A stretch of 13,074 bases of DNA, from contig DDSL01000104.1 of assembly GCA_002343825.1 (NCBI GenBank), positions 878-13,951 on the forward strand, written 5' to 3'. Shown piece by piece: positions 13,051 through 13,074 of this stretch. The position numbers and the translations under genes were made by a program. The notes under the pieces are model-generated. The model had not been told where the DNA came from and ran no database searches. It saw only the letters and a program-made list of their open reading frames with translations. How positions within the stretch are numbered: position 1 is the stretch's first letter; every line of letters begins with the position of its first letter. Origin of the DNA: Chthonomonas sp. UBA2391. Lineage in GTDB: Bacteria; Armatimonadota; Fimbriimonadia; Fimbriimonadales; Fimbriimonadaceae.

Positions 13051-13074
13051 ATGGACCAATCCCTTATTCGCAAC
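13051..13074 (+). CDS. Start of a divergent gene, cut by the window edge
   Basis: ATG 13051 opens MDQSLIRN and the frame runs off the window. An in-frame GTG at 13030 is only 3 nt past the TAGAAT box, so ATG 13051 fits better. Eight residues are too few to suggest a product. Confidence 0.35.

Overview
The window is a moderately GC-rich bacterial chromosome segment with 14 protein-coding genes that I can support, two of them cut by the window edges. No rRNA, tRNA, CRISPR array, transposase or integrase was seen. The best taxonomic clue is the pseudopilin at 9370: its N-terminus (FTLIELLVVIAIIAILAALVFPVFARA, then GLKQLGAAVLMYQGDHDD) is the pattern found many times over in Armatimonadota (Fimbriimonas-like) genomes. 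The sigma factor with a membrane-anchored C-terminal extension and the leaderless-looking starts fit such a lineage. This placement is inference, not proof.

Layout. (1) 1-1569: end of a FtsX/MacB-type permease, its ABC ATPase partner, and a small DUF454/YbaN-like membrane protein. (2) 1637-5137: a secreted, very large GH13 alpha-amylase-type enzyme with about 520 C-terminal residues that I cannot assign; its terminator lies inside the 3' end of the convergent hipA. (3) 5152-6643, minus strand: a hipB-hipA toxin-antitoxin pair overlapping by 35 nt, with a 345-nt AT-rich upstream region holding candidate HipB operator sites. (4) 6989-7990: a free-standing gene for only the C-terminal half of UvrA, cut exactly at the domain boundary. 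(5) 8120-10050: an ECF-type sigma factor fused to a transmembrane segment and an extracytoplasmic domain, translationally coupled (ATGA) to a pseudopilin-like protein. (6) 10205-11991: an unrecognised 372-aa protein with a KOW-like tail, coupled (ATGA) to an OmpR/PhoB-type response regulator with no histidine kinase in view; a TTAAC 11-bp direct repeat upstream resembles PhoB/PhoP-family sites. (7) 12072-12905, minus strand: an Ala-rich repeat lipoprotein and a membrane-anchored unknown protein. (8) From 13051: the start of a divergent gene running off the window.

How they work together: the permease/ATPase pair forms one exporter or lipoprotein-release machine; hipB/hipA form a self-regulated growth-arrest module; sigma/pseudopilin and unknown protein/response regulator are two tightly coupled pairs. 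The rest look like independent transcription units separated by hairpins and promoters. The least ordinary items are the half-length UvrA, the coupled sigma-pseudopilin pair, and the unknown protein paired with an orphan response regulator.
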